Source of the DNA: Deltaproteobacteria bacterium
GTDB lineage: Bacteria > Desulfobacterota > GWC2-55-46 > UBA9637
Direction: 5' to 3'
DNA: 37,527 bases
Assembly: GCA_016219285.1 (NCBI GenBank)
Contig: JACRNJ010000072.1
Coordinates: 1-37,527 of the forward strand
Below, piece by piece: positions 7,546 to 18,794 of the stretch. The stretch's first letter is position 1, and each line of letters starts with the position of its first letter. The notes below the pieces were generated by a model. It was not told where the DNA came from, ran no database searches, and saw only the letters and a list, made by a program, of their open reading frames with translations. The position numbers and the translations under genes are program-made.

Positions 7546-7838
7546 AATAGACACCTCAAGCTCTGGATGATGTTGAAGCTATAACTAATTTTATTGATAG
7601 AGATTCAACTTATTATGCTGGTATTTTTACAATAAAAGTTTTTGAGTCGGTAGAACGGCTGGAATTATTTCCTGAATCTGGACGTATTGTTCCGGAATTA
7701 AATCATAAAGAAATAAGAGAAGTCATTCTGGGGAATTACAGGATAATTTATAGAGTTAAAGAGGAAATAGTAGAAATACTAACAGTTTATCATTCAGCAA
7801 GATTACTTGAAATTGAAAATATAGAAAATTTGTTATAA
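7533..7838 (+). pseudogene. RelE/ParE-like toxin with an early stop
   Basis: The ATG at 7533 overlaps the antitoxin end. It reads MAKIK, then TAG at 7548-7550, then TPQALDDVEAITNFI ... ELFPESGRIVPEL, with EIREVILGNYRIIYRV. That is the ParE/RelE fold with its conserved arginines. Relatives read KIKWTPQALDD, so the stop replaces the tryptophan (TGG to TAG). Otherwise it is open to TAA at 7836, about 101 residues. Both partners carry one nonsense change, so the module is dead unless read through. Confidence 0.75.
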
Positions 7839-7921
7839 CAAATCATTAGAGTGGACAACCAAAACTTGCCACGCAATTCATTCGTTATGACCACGTTATA
7901 CAAGAGAGAGGTATTGCCTCA

Positions 7922-8146
7922 ATGAACACAGCAAACATATTTCCGGCAATGATGGGCGCTTTTGGGATAATATTTATTATACTGTTTTTTGTTTTTCTGG
8001 CTATATGGATTGCCCTTCCCTTTTCCATCTTTGGCCTAAAAGACCTGATAAGAGAGGCAATAGAGGAACAGAAAAAGACCAACGAGTTTTTAAAGAACCT
8101 CCTGAAGGAAAAAGAGAAAAAAGAGGAATCAGGAAACAGGGATTAG
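7922..8146 (+). CDS. Small single-pass membrane protein with charged coiled-coil tail
   Basis: 74 residues: a hydrophobic stretch at about 13-40 (GIIFIILFFVFLAIWIALPF), then a highly charged helix (LIREAIEEQKKTNEFLKNLL, KEKEKKEE). It probably anchors in the inner membrane with the helix in the cytosol. agagagg lies about 11 bases before the ATG. The last residues (SGNRD) are encoded by a hairpin repeat (8126-8198) that overlaps the 3' end. I do not recognise the family. It may be co-transcribed with the ATPase gene 60 bases downstream. Confidence 0.55.
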   Translation: MNTANIFPAMMGAFGIIFIILFFVFLAIWIALPFSIFGLKDLIREAIEEQKKTNEFLKNLLKEKEKKEESGNRD

Positions 8147-8198
8147 AAAATAGAAGAGAAGAAACAGCCTCCTCTTTCCTAATTTCTGATTCCTGATT
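8126..8198. repeat. Hairpin repeat built from short reiterated units
   Basis: The left arm (gaatcaggaaacagggattag) and right arm (cctaatttctgattcctgatt) are partly complementary. The element overlaps the end of the small membrane protein gene and ends eight bases before the ATPase start codon. Confidence 0.55.
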
Positions 8199-8205
8199 AA
8201 AAATT

Positions 8206-10008
8206 ATGACCCCGCCAAAACAAGCGCTTACCATAGAATTTGCAGCGCAGATACTCCTTAAAAAGGGTATTATTTCGAAAGACCAATATACCGATGTTGT
8301 TGTAAAAGGCGATACACAGAGAGCCAGACTCCAGAAGCGTCAGGATGTGCCGCATCTTTCAAGGGTGCCATATCATCCTGATATGGTATCCCCTGCCGAG
8401 GTCATATCATCGTTCAATCTGGAAATACCCGGCGGCAATGGCAGGATTTTGACCGAGGAGGCCATAACTCAGGCCATTGCTGAAAAGATTGGTATTCCCT
8501 ACAAAAGGCTTGACCCTCTCAAGTTGAATATGGACATGGTAACCTCCCTGATACCGCGCCCCTTTGCCCAGAAATACACCATAATTGCAATAGAACAGGA
8601 AGGAGATACCGTTACGCTTGCTGTTGCCGACCCATTTAATATTGATGAGGCAATAGAAAATCTTTCCCGGACAAAAAAACTCAAGATAAAACTTGCATTA
8701 AGCTCAAAAAGCGATATACAGAAAATAGTCAGGGAATTTTATGGTTTTCGCACATCGGTTATGGCTGCACAGAAAAACATGGTGCAGTCTGTTGATATAA
8801 GCAATCTTGAGCAGTATGTAAAACTGAAAGGCCACGCAGAGATAGATGCGGGCGATCAGCATGTTGTCAATGCGGTGGAATATCTCTTACGATACGCCTT
8901 TGACCAGAGGGCAAGCGATATCCATATAGAACCAAAGAGGGATAAGTCCTTCGTAAGGCTCAGAATAGACGGCATACTCCATTACATACATACCATACCA
9001 AAGCTTATTCACCCGCCGATAATATCAAGAATAAAGGCGCTCTCCAGAATGGATATAGCCGAAAAGAGAAAACCGCAGGACGGCCGCATAAAAACGGATT
9101 ATAGAGACAAAGAGATAGAATTAAGGGTATCCACAATGCCGGTTGCATTTGGCGAAAAGGTGGTTATCAGGATATTTGACCCGGATATACTCTTTCAGGA
9201 TATTGACCAGCTTGGTTTTTATCCCAGGGAGTATCAGCTGTTTAGTTCCTTTATCAAAAGACCTAACGGCATTATACTGGTAACAGGCCCTACCGGAAGC
9301 GGCAAGACAACCACGTTGTATTCTGCGCTAAAGATACTTTCTTCGCCGGATGTAAATATAGTTACCATAGAGGACCCAATAGAGATGGTGATGGAAGAGT
9401 TTAATCAGGTAGGCATTCAGCCTGCTGCCGGTGTGACATTTGCCTCCACCTTAAGGACATTCCTCCGCCAGGACCCTGATATCATCATGGTTGGTGAAAT
9501 ACGGGATAAGGATACTGCGGAAGCAGCCATACAGGCAGCCCTTACCGGTCATCTTGTCCTGTCTACATTGCATACCAATGATGCGCCCAGCTCCATCATC
9601 AGGCTTATGGATCTTGGCACACCGGCATTCTTAATCTCGTCCACAATTATCGGCATTGTGGCGCAGAGACTGGTAAGAAAAATATGTCCGCAATGCAAAT
9701 TGAGCAGAAACCTGACATCAGGTGAAATTGATTATCTCCAGATTCTTTCCAAACAAAAGGTGTATACGGTTCACTACGGTGAAGGGTGTTTAGAATGCAG
9801 AGGTACTGGCTACAGAGGCAGGACAGGAATATTTGAGATATTGGATTTTTCGGACAGGGTGAGGGCAATGCTTTCCTCTCCCAAAGTAGAACTTGCAGCA
9901 ATTCAGGAGGCGGCAAAGGCAGACGGCATGCTTACCCTGCGGCAATGTGCTGTAAAAAAGATGCTGGAGGGGATTACGACCTATGAAGAAGTGGTGTCGG
10001 TAACCTAG
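8206..10008 (+). CDS. GspE/PilB-type secretion or type IV pilus assembly ATPase
   Basis: 600 residues. The N-terminal part (about 75-180) matches the GspE N-terminal domain (ITQAIAEKIGIPYKRLDPLK ... FAQKYTIIAI). The C-terminal AAA-like domain has Walker A GPTGSGKTT at 361-369, an Asp box (IVTIEDPIE), Walker B DIIMVGEIRD at about 425-434, and the His box GHLVLSTLHTNDA. A zinc-binding pair of CxxC motifs (CPQC near 496, CLEC near 528) marks GspE/PilB proteins. It would drive pseudopilus or pilus polymerisation at the inner membrane. No other type II secretion or pilus gene is nearby, so which machine it serves is open. No clear ribosome-binding site precedes the ATG because a repeat abuts it. 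Confidence 0.93.
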   Translation: MTPPKQALTIEFAAQILLKKGIISKDQYTDVVVKGDTQRARLQKRQDVPHLSRVPYHPDMVSPAEVISSFNLEIPGGNGRILTEEAITQAIAEKIGIPYKRLDPLKLNMDMVTSLIPRPFAQKYTIIAIEQEGDTVTLAVADPFNIDEAIENLSRTKKLKIKLALSSKSDIQKIVREFYGFRTSVMAAQKNMVQSVDISNLEQYVKLKGHAEIDAGDQHVVNAVEYLLRYAFDQRASDIHIEPKRDKSFVRLRIDGILHYIHTIPKLIHPPIISRIKALSRMDIAEKRKPQDGRIKTDYRDKEIELRVSTMPVAFGEKVVIRIFDPDILFQDIDQLGFYPREYQLFSSFIKRPNGIILVTGPTGSGKTTTLYSALKILSSPDVNIVTIEDPIEMVMEEFNQVGIQPAAGVTFASTLRTFLRQDPDIIMVGEIRDKDTAEAAIQAALTGHLVLSTLHTNDAPSSIIRLMDLGTPAFLISSTIIGIVAQRLVRKICPQCKLSRNLTSGEIDYLQILSKQKVYTVHYGEGCLECRGTGYRGRTGIFEILDFSDRVRAMLSSPKVELAAIQEAAKADGMLTLRQCAVKKMLEGITTYEEVVSVT

Positions 10009-10050
10009 AGTTTGTTAGATAGTTATGGATCTTAAAAAGTTATTTCTTTC

Positions 10051-10536
10051 TTAATGAAGCTCCAATATCTTCTTAATTATATTTGTAGTTGACCTCCCCT
10101 TTACCAGCTTTACCCGTGCAATCTTGCCGCCTGCTGCCTTTACCACATCAGCTCCGACAATCTCGTGGTTTGCCCAGTCTGCGCCTTTTACAAGGATATC
10201 AGGCAGGATAGCCTTGATAAGTTTTATTGGTGTCGGCTCATTAAAAATGACCACATAATCAACCGCCTCAAGGCCGGACAAAACTTCTGCCCTCTCTTTT
10301 TGCGGCACAATCGGTCTTTTCTCTCCCTTAATCTTTTTCACCGAAGAATCGCTGTTAAGCCCCACAACAAGAATATGGCCAAGGGTTTTTGACTTATTCA
10401 GGTATCTCACATGACCGGCATGGATAATATCAAAGCAACCGTTGGTGAAGACAATTCTCTTGTTTTTTCTGATGCTATGGATGAGTTTTTGCAGCTTTGA
10501 TAATGAAACAATCTTATTTTTATAGGTATTTACCAT
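10051..10536 (-). CDS. rfaE2: D-glycero-beta-D-manno-heptose 1-phosphate adenylyltransferase
   Basis: 161 residues of the nucleotidyltransferase-fold domain alone. It has the HxGH-type signature TNGCFDIIHAGHVRYL at 31-46 (His39 and His42) and the C-terminal GRSTTNII. It transfers AMP to heptose 1-phosphate on the way to ADP-heptose for lipopolysaccharide core. In E. coli this domain is fused to a kinase (HldE); here, as in many anaerobes, it stands alone and no kinase gene lies nearby. It runs with comF (13 bases between them) and is convergent with the ATPase gene. Its presence supports a Gram-negative envelope. Confidence 0.93.
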   Translation of the reverse strand: MVNTYKNKIVSLSKLQKLIHSIRKNKRIVFTNGCFDIIHAGHVRYLNKSKTLGHILVVGLNSDSSVKKIKGEKRPIVPQKERAEVLSGLEAVDYVVIFNEPTPIKLIKAILPDILVKGADWANHEIVGADVVKAAGGKIARVKLVKGRSTTNIIKKILELH

Positions 10537-10549
10537 TAAATATCTCCTA

Positions 10550-11299
10550 TCACAAATTCACCACCCTCGCAAGTGTAAGGATATTCACATCTTTGGCTCC
10601 AGCCTTTTTTAAAACCTTGCTGCATTCGGCAATGGTTGCGCCGGTTGTGTAAACATCGTCTATAAGCAAAACTTTTTTATCTTTAAATGCATCTCTGTCT
10701 TTTACTGCAAATGCGCCTCTAACATTTACCAGCCTGTCTTTCCCCTTGAGATTCACCTGATGGTCTGTTGAGCGGATTCTCTTGAGATTAAGATAATCTA
10801 TGGACAGATGGTATATCCCGGCAAGCCCCCTTGCTAAAAGCAGTGATTGATTAAACCCTCTCTCTTTAAGTCTGGTCTTGTGTAAAGGCACGGGAACAAT
10901 CAAATCAGGGCTGCCACTCAATATTGCGCCTGATGCCTTTTCAAAGGCAATGTTTCTATGACTCTGCATTCCTGTGGCAGAAGCCATTATCTTAACCAGA
11001 GCTTTTGACAGCGAGATCTTGCCGTTATATTTGAACTTGTGTATTGCCTCCAGCAATACCCCTTCATATACTCCAATGCTCCTTGCAGTTGAAAAGGGTA
11101 TTTGTTTTTTTATGCATCTTCCGCACAAATGGTCTTCACATTCCTGTGAAATGAACGGCACACCGCAGCAAAGGCAGATGGGGCTTGTGATTAGCCTGAT
11201 ATCAGAAAGACACTTTTGGCAGAATTGGTCGTCTTCACTATCTGTGCTGCAAAGCGGGCAGATTTGCGGCAGTAGTAGATTTAAGAATGTATTCAACAT
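10550..11299 (-). CDS. comF: ComF-family phosphoribosyltransferase-like protein
   Basis: About 249 residues from the ATG at 11299 (MLNTFLNLLLPQICPLC). An N-terminal zinc-ribbon region has several CxxC pairs (CPLC, CQKC, CLCC, CGRC). A phosphoribosyltransferase-type domain follows, with PVPLHKTRLKERGFNQS and the PRPP loop VLLIDDVYTTGAT near 210-222. ComF proteins serve in DNA uptake and single-strand DNA handling. A GTG at 11392 would add 31 residues, but part of that extension is encoded by a palindromic repeat (11308-11333), so the shorter form is preferred. It is divergent from ligA. Confidence 0.9.
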   Translation of the reverse strand: MLNTFLNLLLPQICPLCSTDSEDDQFCQKCLSDIRLITSPICLCCGVPFISQECEDHLCGRCIKKQIPFSTARSIGVYEGVLLEAIHKFKYNGKISLSKALVKIMASATGMQSHRNIAFEKASGAILSGSPDLIVPVPLHKTRLKERGFNQSLLLARGLAGIYHLSIDYLNLKRIRSTDHQVNLKGKDRLVNVRGAFAVKDRDAFKDKKVLLIDDVYTTGATIAECSKVLKKAGAKDVNILTLARVVNL

Positions 11300-11307
11300 G
11301 AGTTGAC

Positions 11308-11333
11308 CCAAAAAATGCGGTTGCATTTTTTGG
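11308..11333. repeat. Perfect palindrome ccaaaaaatgc-ggtt-gcattttttgg
   Basis: Eleven-base perfect arms with a 4-base loop, preceded by gttgac. Related ccaaaaat/atttttgg hairpins occur at 18725-18744 and 27526-27550. A gttgacccaaaaatagc variant sits at 14388-14406. It lies directly upstream of the preferred comF start. Confidence 0.65.
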
Positions 11334-11353
11334 CAAACGCACTTTTCAGTTAG

Positions 11354-13510
<2,157 letters not shown>

Positions 13511-13570
13511 AAACGGGAAATGGGTCAAATACTCAACCTTGACCTTAACCTGTTTTTATGGGAGGGGAAT

Positions 13571-14341
13571 ATGTTTTATAAAAATTCTGATAAAGAAACA
13601 AGGGGAGTGGTTGTTCTCACCCCGGCTGAATCCAAGAGGCTCATAGCAAAGGCTGTCAAAGAAATGCCTGAGGTGAAGAAGGCGCTAAAAAATGGGAGAA
13701 TCATCATCATTGGCAGCACAACCAATGCCTATGTGGCAGAGGAGATAACAGGAAAAAAGGTGGATAAGTTCTGGTTTGCAGTAGGAAGGATTACAAACGG
13801 CAAACTTGGGGCCAATGAGGTTGATAAGAAAATAAACCCGTTTGTGCTGAAAAACGGCATGGTTGTGGAGATATCTCCCAAGGACATGCTTCAGGAATTT
13901 ACAGCAGATGATGTGTATATAAAAGGCGCAAATGCAGTGGACGCAAACGGCCATGCCGGCATCCTTATGTCCAATGACAAGGGGGGCACAATAGGCGCAG
14001 CAATTGGCATAATCAATGCACGTGGAAGCCATTTGATTGTCCCTGTGGGCCTTGAAAAATTTGTTTCTTCTGTTATCGAGGCAGTAAAAAAATGCGGTCA
14101 GGAGAGGATTAGGTATGCTACAGGCGATAAAGTTGGCATGATGCCGCTTGTAAATGCCAAGGTGGTGACAGAATTACAGGCTATAGATATTCTTTTTGGA
14201 GCATCTGGTGTCAAAGCAACTCATGTGGCGTCTGGCGGTGTTGCCGGTTCAGAAGGGGCGATTGTGTTGGTATTGGAAGGAAAAAACAATGCTGTAAAAA
14301 AAGCCTTTGATTTTATCTGCAGGATAAAGGGGATGGAATAG
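13571..14341 (+). CDS. Conserved protein of unknown function
   Basis: 256 residues. The ATG at 13571 is chosen because ggaggggaa lies directly upstream; frames from 13520 would read through a repeat-like stretch. The protein is glycine-rich and alternating alpha/beta in look: RIIIIGSTTNAYVAEEITGK, KGANAVDANGHAGILMSND, GGTIGAAIGIINARGSHLIV. The pattern of a sugar-isomerase/CoA-transferase-like Rossmann fold is suggestive (a KGANAVD.nG.aGIL loop and a late VASGGVAGSEGA loop), but this is inference. No signal peptide or membrane segment is seen. It stands between ligA and the REC-PilZ gene, with no operon clue. I do not recognise a named family. Confidence 0.8.
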   Translation: MFYKNSDKETRGVVVLTPAESKRLIAKAVKEMPEVKKALKNGRIIIIGSTTNAYVAEEITGKKVDKFWFAVGRITNGKLGANEVDKKINPFVLKNGMVVEISPKDMLQEFTADDVYIKGANAVDANGHAGILMSNDKGGTIGAAIGIINARGSHLIVPVGLEKFVSSVIEAVKKCGQERIRYATGDKVGMMPLVNAKVVTELQAIDILFGASGVKATHVASGGVAGSEGAIVLVLEGKNNAVKKAFDFICRIKGME

Positions 14342-14451
14342 CGCTCATCATAAGTAAGAGGCGCTTAGTGTTTAAGATATTCTTGTAGTTGACCCAAAAA
14401 TAGCGATTTTACGGGTTGACCTTTTCATGGTTTTTAGCTATATATACATCT
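14342..14451. repeat. Repeat-bearing gap with gttgacccaaaaatagc element
   Basis: The stretch 14388-14421 reads gttgacccaaaaatagcgat... and ends gggttgacc. It resembles the ccaaaaa/tttttgg element family but with imperfect arms. No promoter could be assigned with confidence. Confidence 0.4.
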
Positions 14452-15186
14452 ATGATTACGAAAGATTCAAAGACTATAATTGTGGCGGACGATAGCGCAT
14501 TCTTCAGGGTAAAATTAAGCGACATCCTGACAGAGGCGGGTCATCGTGTAAGGGTTGTTAAGGATGGGGCAGAGCTTATAAAAGAGATACAGATAAACTC
14601 CAATGGTATAGACATGATACTCCTTGACCTCCAAATGCCCAATATGGACGGCTTTGGGGTTTTGGAATGGATAAACAATAACGGCCTAAAAGGTAAATTC
14701 CACATTCTGGCCATATCTGGTGTTTATGAGGCTGCCAATATCATAGATAGGTTAAAAAAACATGGTGTGGAAGGCATTATGACAAAGGCATACACCCCTG
14801 AAGAAATTGTATTCAGGGTTAATAAAATACTTTTCCCTCTTAAAAGAGTTGCACAGCGCTGCGATCCAAGAGTGCCCGTATCCCTTCCTGTAGATTTTAG
14901 TATTGGTGAAATATCAGCCACTGGCTATCTGCTGAATATAAGCAAAACAGGTCTTTTCCTGCATACTAAAAAAACGCTTTTCCCCGGAACAAATCTGCAT
15001 ATGAGATTTGTACTCCCTGGTTCTAAAAAGCTTTTAAACATCAAAGGGCTTGTCAAATGGTGCACCCAGATGGGTGGTGAAAAGAGTTTTTTTGGCGGAG
15101 CCGGAGTTCAGTTTGTTCATCCCTCACCAGAAGACCAAAAGAGCATATTGAAGTTTGTACGGGCTGAGCTAAAAAAATGGGATTAG
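14452..15186 (+). CDS. Response regulator with receiver and PilZ domains
   Basis: 244 residues from ATG 14452. Receiver domain 7-125: acidic pair Asp13/Asp14, phosphoacceptor Asp59 in ILLDLQMPNMDG, Ser/Thr position in ISGVYE, and Lys112. PilZ domain from about 136: RCDPR (R136, R140) and NISKTG (162-167), the two c-di-GMP-binding motifs, are both complete. The protein should therefore couple a phosphorylation input to c-di-GMP binding; in myxobacteria and relatives such proteins act on motility or polarity. No histidine kinase lies nearby. A TTG at 14416 would add 12 residues but has no better ribosome-binding site. It is convergent with lspA, 7 bases apart. Confidence 0.9.
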   Translation: MITKDSKTIIVADDSAFFRVKLSDILTEAGHRVRVVKDGAELIKEIQINSNGIDMILLDLQMPNMDGFGVLEWINNNGLKGKFHILAISGVYEAANIIDRLKKHGVEGIMTKAYTPEEIVFRVNKILFPLKRVAQRCDPRVPVSLPVDFSIGEISATGYLLNISKTGLFLHTKKTLFPGTNLHMRFVLPGSKKLLNIKGLVKWCTQMGGEKSFFGGAGVQFVHPSPEDQKSILKFVRAELKKWD

Positions 15187-15193
15187 AAAATGC

Positions 15194-15676
15194 TTAAGCA
15201 GGTAAACCGTTTTTACTTCCATATAAAGAAAAGACCGCAATAAAAACGCCTATGGTAATGGCAGAGTCAGCAACATTGAAAGCCGGCCAGTGGTATCGGC
15301 CTATGTAAACATCCAAAAAATCTATTACCTCGCCAAACCGAATCCTGTCTATCAGATTTCCAACAGCGCCGCCTGCAATAAGCGATAGCGCAATGCTGTA
15401 TGCCGCATTGTTTTTTATGCTTCTATAAACCAAAAATATGGCAATAAGCGCAGCAATGGACACGCCTGTTAAAAATAATATACGCAATGATTCGCTGCCG
15501 CTGCTAAACAGGCCAAATGCTGCGCCAGGGTTTCTTATGTAGATGATATTAAAAAAACCGCTTATAACCTCTATTGATTGGTGAAGGGAAAGGTAAGATG
15601 TAATAATAGCCTTTGTCAGTTGGTCAAGGATAACAATGGTTATAGAAACTAATATAAGGGTTTTGTATCTTTGCAT
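15194..15676 (-). CDS. lspA: Lipoprotein signal peptidase (signal peptidase II)
   Basis: 160 residues with four hydrophobic spans. Cleaves prolipoproteins after diacylglyceryl transfer in the inner membrane. Conserved features are IRNPGAAFG (48-55), GGAVGNLIDRI, and the catalytic aspartates Asp119 (GEVIDFLDV) and Asp137 (FNVADSAI), 18 residues apart as in E. coli. It lies downstream of ileS in the same direction, the usual ileS-lspA order. The two genes are separated by a hairpin repeat (15688-15759) that may affect readthrough. Confidence 0.95.
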   Translation of the reverse strand: MQRYKTLILVSITIVILDQLTKAIITSYLSLHQSIEVISGFFNIIYIRNPGAAFGLFSSGSESLRILFLTGVSIAALIAIFLVYRSIKNNAAYSIALSLIAGGAVGNLIDRIRFGEVIDFLDVYIGRYHWPAFNVADSAITIGVFIAVFSLYGSKNGLPA

Positions 15677-15687
15677 GGTATGGTTCG

Positions 15688-15759
15688 AGCGGATTAGCGA
15701 ATTAGCGGATTAGCGAATTGGAAAAATCTAATCTCTAATTCTCCAATTCGCTAATTCAC
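15688..15759. repeat. Hairpin repeat of 8-base units between ileS and lspA
   Basis: Tandem gattagcg/aattagcg units lead into perfect 11-base arms tagcgaattgg (15711-15721) and ccaattcgcta (15743-15753). It touches the ileS stop codon on one side and the lspA start region on the other. Confidence 0.75.
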
Positions 15760-18620
15760 TGGCCTGCCGCCTCCCGGCACCTTTCACAGATGGTCGGATG
15801 TTTTTCATTCTCTCCCACCCGTTCGCTGTAATTCCAGCACCGCTCGCATTTTTTCCCTTTTGCCGGAGCAACCCACACCTTGAGTCCAGGAATATCCTGA
15901 CTTTCAAATGCGCTCCCTTCCCCGGTTCCCAAAACGAGTTGGGATACAATGAGAATTTCTTTTAAGACAGCGGCATCTTTTTTTACAAGTTCTTCCAATT
16001 CCTTTGGCGGCATTATATTAACCATTGCGTCAAGTGGATGGCCTATCACCTTATCCTTTCTTGCTATCTCCATGGCCTTTGCAATCTCGCCTTTTATCTG
16101 CAGCAAGGCGTCCCATTTCTTTTCCAGTTTGTCATCTATCCATTCTTTGTTCACAACAGGGAATGTCGCAAGATGCACACTGGTTTCTGACCCCTGACCC
16201 CTGACCACTGACCCCTGTTCTTTGGGCATAAACCGCCACACCTCATCCGAGGTAAACACCAGAACCGGCGCAATTAGTCGGACCAGATAATCCGCCACAA
16301 AATAGATTGTTGTCTGGCCTGTGCGTCTTGCCTTAGAATCAACCCTTGATGTATAAAGCCTGTCCTTTAATATATCCAGATAGAATGCGCTCAAATCCAC
16401 ATTGCAGAAATTATGAACAGAATGATAAATGATGTGGAACTCAAATGTCTCATAAGCCTTTAATACACGTTCTGTAAGCTTGGCAAGCCTGTGAAGCGTC
16501 AATCTATCCAACTCTGTCAACTCACTGTATGGAACAGCATCTTTTCCAGGGTCAAAGTCATAGAGATTGCCGAGGATGTACCGGAAGGTGTTGCGGATTC
16601 TCCGGTATGCCTCGGAGAGCCTCTTTAATATTTCTTCTGATATGCGGATGTCTTCACGATAATCTTCGCCTGCAACCCAGAGCCGCAAAACCTCTGCCCC
16701 GTGTTTGCCGATGACCTCTTGCGGAGCAACCACATTGCCGAAGGATTTGCTCATCTTTCTGCCTGAGCCGTCAACCACAAAACCGTGAGTTAGCACGGCC
16801 TTGTAAGGCGCCATACCCCTTGTGCCGACTGAGGCAAAAATGGATGAGTGAAACCACCCCCTGTGCTGGTCGCTTCCTTCCAGATAAAGATCAGCAGGCA
16901 TCTTTAGATTTTCTCGTTTTTCCAGGACCCCGGCAAAACTTGTGCCTGAATCAAACCAGACATCAAGGATGTTTTCCTCTTTTTCAAAGTCCTGTTTGCC
17001 GCATTTTGCGCATTCTGTTCCGGCTGGCAATAAATCTTTTGCGGATTTTTCAAACCAAACATCCGCTCCTTTTATTTCAAACTCATCGGCAATTTTATTG
17101 ATGATATATTCTTCTAAAAGTGTGTGGCCGCATGTCCTGCAGATAAATGCCGTAATCGGCACGCCCCACGCCCTCTGTCTTGATATGCACCAGTCAGGCC
17201 TGTTGGCGACCATGTTGTAAATCCTGTCTCTTCCCCACGACGGTATCCATTCAACTTTATCAATTGCCTCAAGTGTCTTTTTTCTCAAATCGCCCTTTTC
17301 CATAGAGATAAACCACTGCTCAGTTGCCCTGAAGATTATTGGGTTTTTGCACCTCCAGCAGTGGGGATACGAATGTTTTATCTTTTCTTCAAACAAGAGA
17401 GCGCCTTTTTGTTTCAACAATTCAATGATTCCAGCATTTGCCTTGAATACATACTGACCTTCAAATTCAGGCGCCTGCGCAGTAAATTTTCCCTGATTGT
17501 CAACGGGGTTGTAAATATCAAGGCCGTATTTCAGGGCCATCTCATAATCTTCCTGACCATGACCAGGCGCGGTATGCACGCAGCCTGTGCCTGCATCCAA
17601 TGTTACATGGTCTCCCAACACAATCACAGAATCCCTCTCTATAAAAGGATGCCTTGCCTTGCTCCCCTCTAATTTTTCCGCCTTAAATGTCTCTAATATT
17701 TTGTAATCCTGCCAGCCGAGTTTTTGAGTTATGTTTTCCAAAAGACCTTTTGCTATTATAAATACTACTGACCCCTGACCCCCGATAGATGCATTCGAGG
17801 GCAGGCCCCTGACACTTGACTCCTGTATTTCAACCGCCGCATACTCAAATTCAGGATGCAGCGCTATTGCCAGATTTGCAGGCAAAGTCCATGGTGTTGT
17901 TGTCCATATGATTATGGAAACATCTTTACCGGCAAGACTTGGAAATATTTCTTGAAATCTTGAATCTTGAATCTTGAATCTTACATATATCGACGGCGAC
18001 TCTTTATCATTATATTCCACCTCTGCCTCGGCGAGGGCTGTCTGGCATGATGCGCACCAGTGGATGGGACGTTTGCCTTTATATACCAGATTCCTTCCAA
18101 CAAACCTTCCCAACTCTCTCAGGATGGTCGCCTGATATTTATAATCCATGGTAAGATAAGGATTATCCCATTCTCCAAGCACACCAAGCCTTTTAAACTC
18201 CTCTCTCTGAATATTCACATACTTTTCTGCATATGCGCGACAGTTTTTTCTTGTTTCTATCTTTGCCTGCCCCCTGCCCCCTGCCCCCTGCCCCCTTTCT
18301 TTCTCCACCTGAAGCTCTATTGGCAGGCCGTGGCAGTCCCAGCCCGGCACATAGTCAGTTGCAAACCCCATCATGAATCTTGATTTAACAATTATGTCTT
18401 TCAGTATTTTATTTAAGGCATGGCCGATATGGATATTGCCATTCGCATAAGGCGGGCCGTCGTGCAGGATGTATTTCTTCCTGGTTTTGCCTGCATCCAT
18501 AATCTTTGTATAAAGACCGGTCTCTTCCCATTTTTTAAGAATTTCAGGTTCTTTCTTAGCCAAATCGGCCTTCATGGGAAAATCGGTTTTGGGTAAGTTT
18601 AAAGTATCTTTATAGTCCAT
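15756..18620 (-). CDS. ileS: Isoleucyl-tRNA synthetase carrying several in-frame repeat insertions
   Basis: Class I synthetase charging tRNA-Ile, with an editing domain. Start ATG at 18620 (AAGGA six bases upstream; [20 protein letters not shown]) gives 954 residues. The HIGH motif is in [12 protein letters not shown] (61-71), followed by [10 protein letters not shown], the [11 protein letters not shown] editing region, [10 protein letters not shown], and a C-terminal zinc ribbon ([11 protein letters not shown] ... CERC). At least four insertions encoded by heptamer blocks interrupt otherwise conserved sequence: [13 protein letters not shown] (108-120), KIQDSRFQE (216-224), [20 protein letters not shown] (267-286), and [14 protein letters not shown] near residue 805-820. 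All keep the frame, so the enzyme is presumably active. The upstream leader carries a two-tier hairpin (18641-18681). Confidence 0.97.
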   Translation of the reverse strand: MDYKDTLNLPKTDFPMKADLAKKEPEILKKWEETGLYTKIMDAGKTRKKYILHDGPPYANGNIHIGHALNKILKDIIVKSRFMMGFATDYVPGWDCHGLPIELQVEKERGQGAGGRGQAKIETRKNCRAYAEKYVNIQREEFKRLGVLGEWDNPYLTMDYKYQATILRELGRFVGRNLVYKGKRPIHWCASCQTALAEAEVEYNDKESPSIYVRFKIQDSRFQEIFPSLAGKDVSIIIWTTTPWTLPANLAIALHPEFEYAAVEIQESSVRGLPSNASIGGQGSVVFIIAKGLLENITQKLGWQDYKILETFKAEKLEGSKARHPFIERDSVIVLGDHVTLDAGTGCVHTAPGHGQEDYEMALKYGLDIYNPVDNQGKFTAQAPEFEGQYVFKANAGIIELLKQKGALLFEEKIKHSYPHCWRCKNPIIFRATEQWFISMEKGDLRKKTLEAIDKVEWIPSWGRDRIYNMVANRPDWCISRQRAWGVPITAFICRTCGHTLLEEYIINKIADEFEIKGADVWFEKSAKDLLPAGTECAKCGKQDFEKEENILDVWFDSGTSFAGVLEKRENLKMPADLYLEGSDQHRGWFHSSIFASVGTRGMAPYKAVLTHGFVVDGSGRKMSKSFGNVVAPQEVIGKHGAEVLRLWVAGEDYREDIRISEEILKRLSEAYRRIRNTFRYILGNLYDFDPGKDAVPYSELTELDRLTLHRLAKLTERVLKAYETFEFHIIYHSVHNFCNVDLSAFYLDILKDRLYTSRVDSKARRTGQTTIYFVADYLVRLIAPVLVFTSDEVWRFMPKEQGSVVRGQGSETSVHLATFPVVNKEWIDDKLEKKWDALLQIKGEIAKAMEIARKDKVIGHPLDAMVNIMPPKELEELVKKDAAVLKEILIVSQLVLGTGEGSAFESQDIPGLKVWVAPAKGKKCERCWNYSERVGENEKHPTICERCREAAGQ
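16188..16215 (+). repeat. Heptamer repeat in ileS (TGACCCC x4)
   Basis: Four tandem units tgacccc, tgacccc, tgaccac, tgacccc lie in the C-terminal part of ileS. They are read on the other strand as the [10 protein letters not shown]-type insertion. Confidence 0.8.
17770..17826 (+). repeat. Repeat block in ileS editing-domain region
   Basis: Two tgacccc-type units, then a unit containing gatagatgcattcgagggcag and further cctgacacttgactcctg units. It is translated in frame as [20 protein letters not shown]. Confidence 0.6.
17957..17983 (+). repeat. Heptamer repeat in ileS (ATCTTGA x4)
   Basis: Three exact atcttga units and one imperfect unit, read in ileS as the KIQDSRFQ insertion. Confidence 0.8.
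18267..18294 (+). repeat. Heptamer repeat in ileS (CTGCCCC x4)
   Basis: Four exact tandem ctgcccc units, read in ileS as the [11 protein letters not shown] insertion just after the [10 protein letters not shown] region. Confidence 0.85.
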
Positions 18621-18640
18621 ATTTTTCCTTTTTCGTAGTT

Positions 18641-18681
18641 GCCCATCCCCGCTAAAAACCTGCGGGGACATGTTTATGGGC
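18641..18681 (-). promoter_or_regulatory. Two-tier hairpin in the ileS leader
   Basis: Outer arms gcccat (18641-18646) and atgggc (18676-18681) enclose inner arms ccccgc and gcgggg. It ends about 20 bases from the ileS start codon. It is not a T-box: no T-box core or specifier arrangement is seen. It could be a leader hairpin or another repeat. Confidence 0.35.
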
Positions 18682-18794
18682 GTATCTATCTAAGAGAGCC
18701 GATAAATCGGCAAGCTACATGATACCAAAAATATTGATTTTTGGGGTGATACCAAATATTGCGATTGATTATACACAGATTAGCCAAAAACTCA

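Noticed and set aside
7468-7550. Recoded TGA or TAG (for example TGA read as glycine)
   Set aside because: TGA ends several intact genes here (transketolase N-terminal subunit, ligA, queF), and the two internal stops differ in codon and in replaced residue; decay is simpler.
15700-15770. Rho-independent terminator between ileS and lspA
   Set aside because: The hairpin is AT-rich with no following T-run, and its tandem-unit make-up matches the repeat class; ileS-lspA are normally co-transcribed.
18621-18720. T-box leader for ileS
   Set aside because: No T-box core sequence, no specifier loop arrangement, and the hairpin is too close to the start codon with no terminator.
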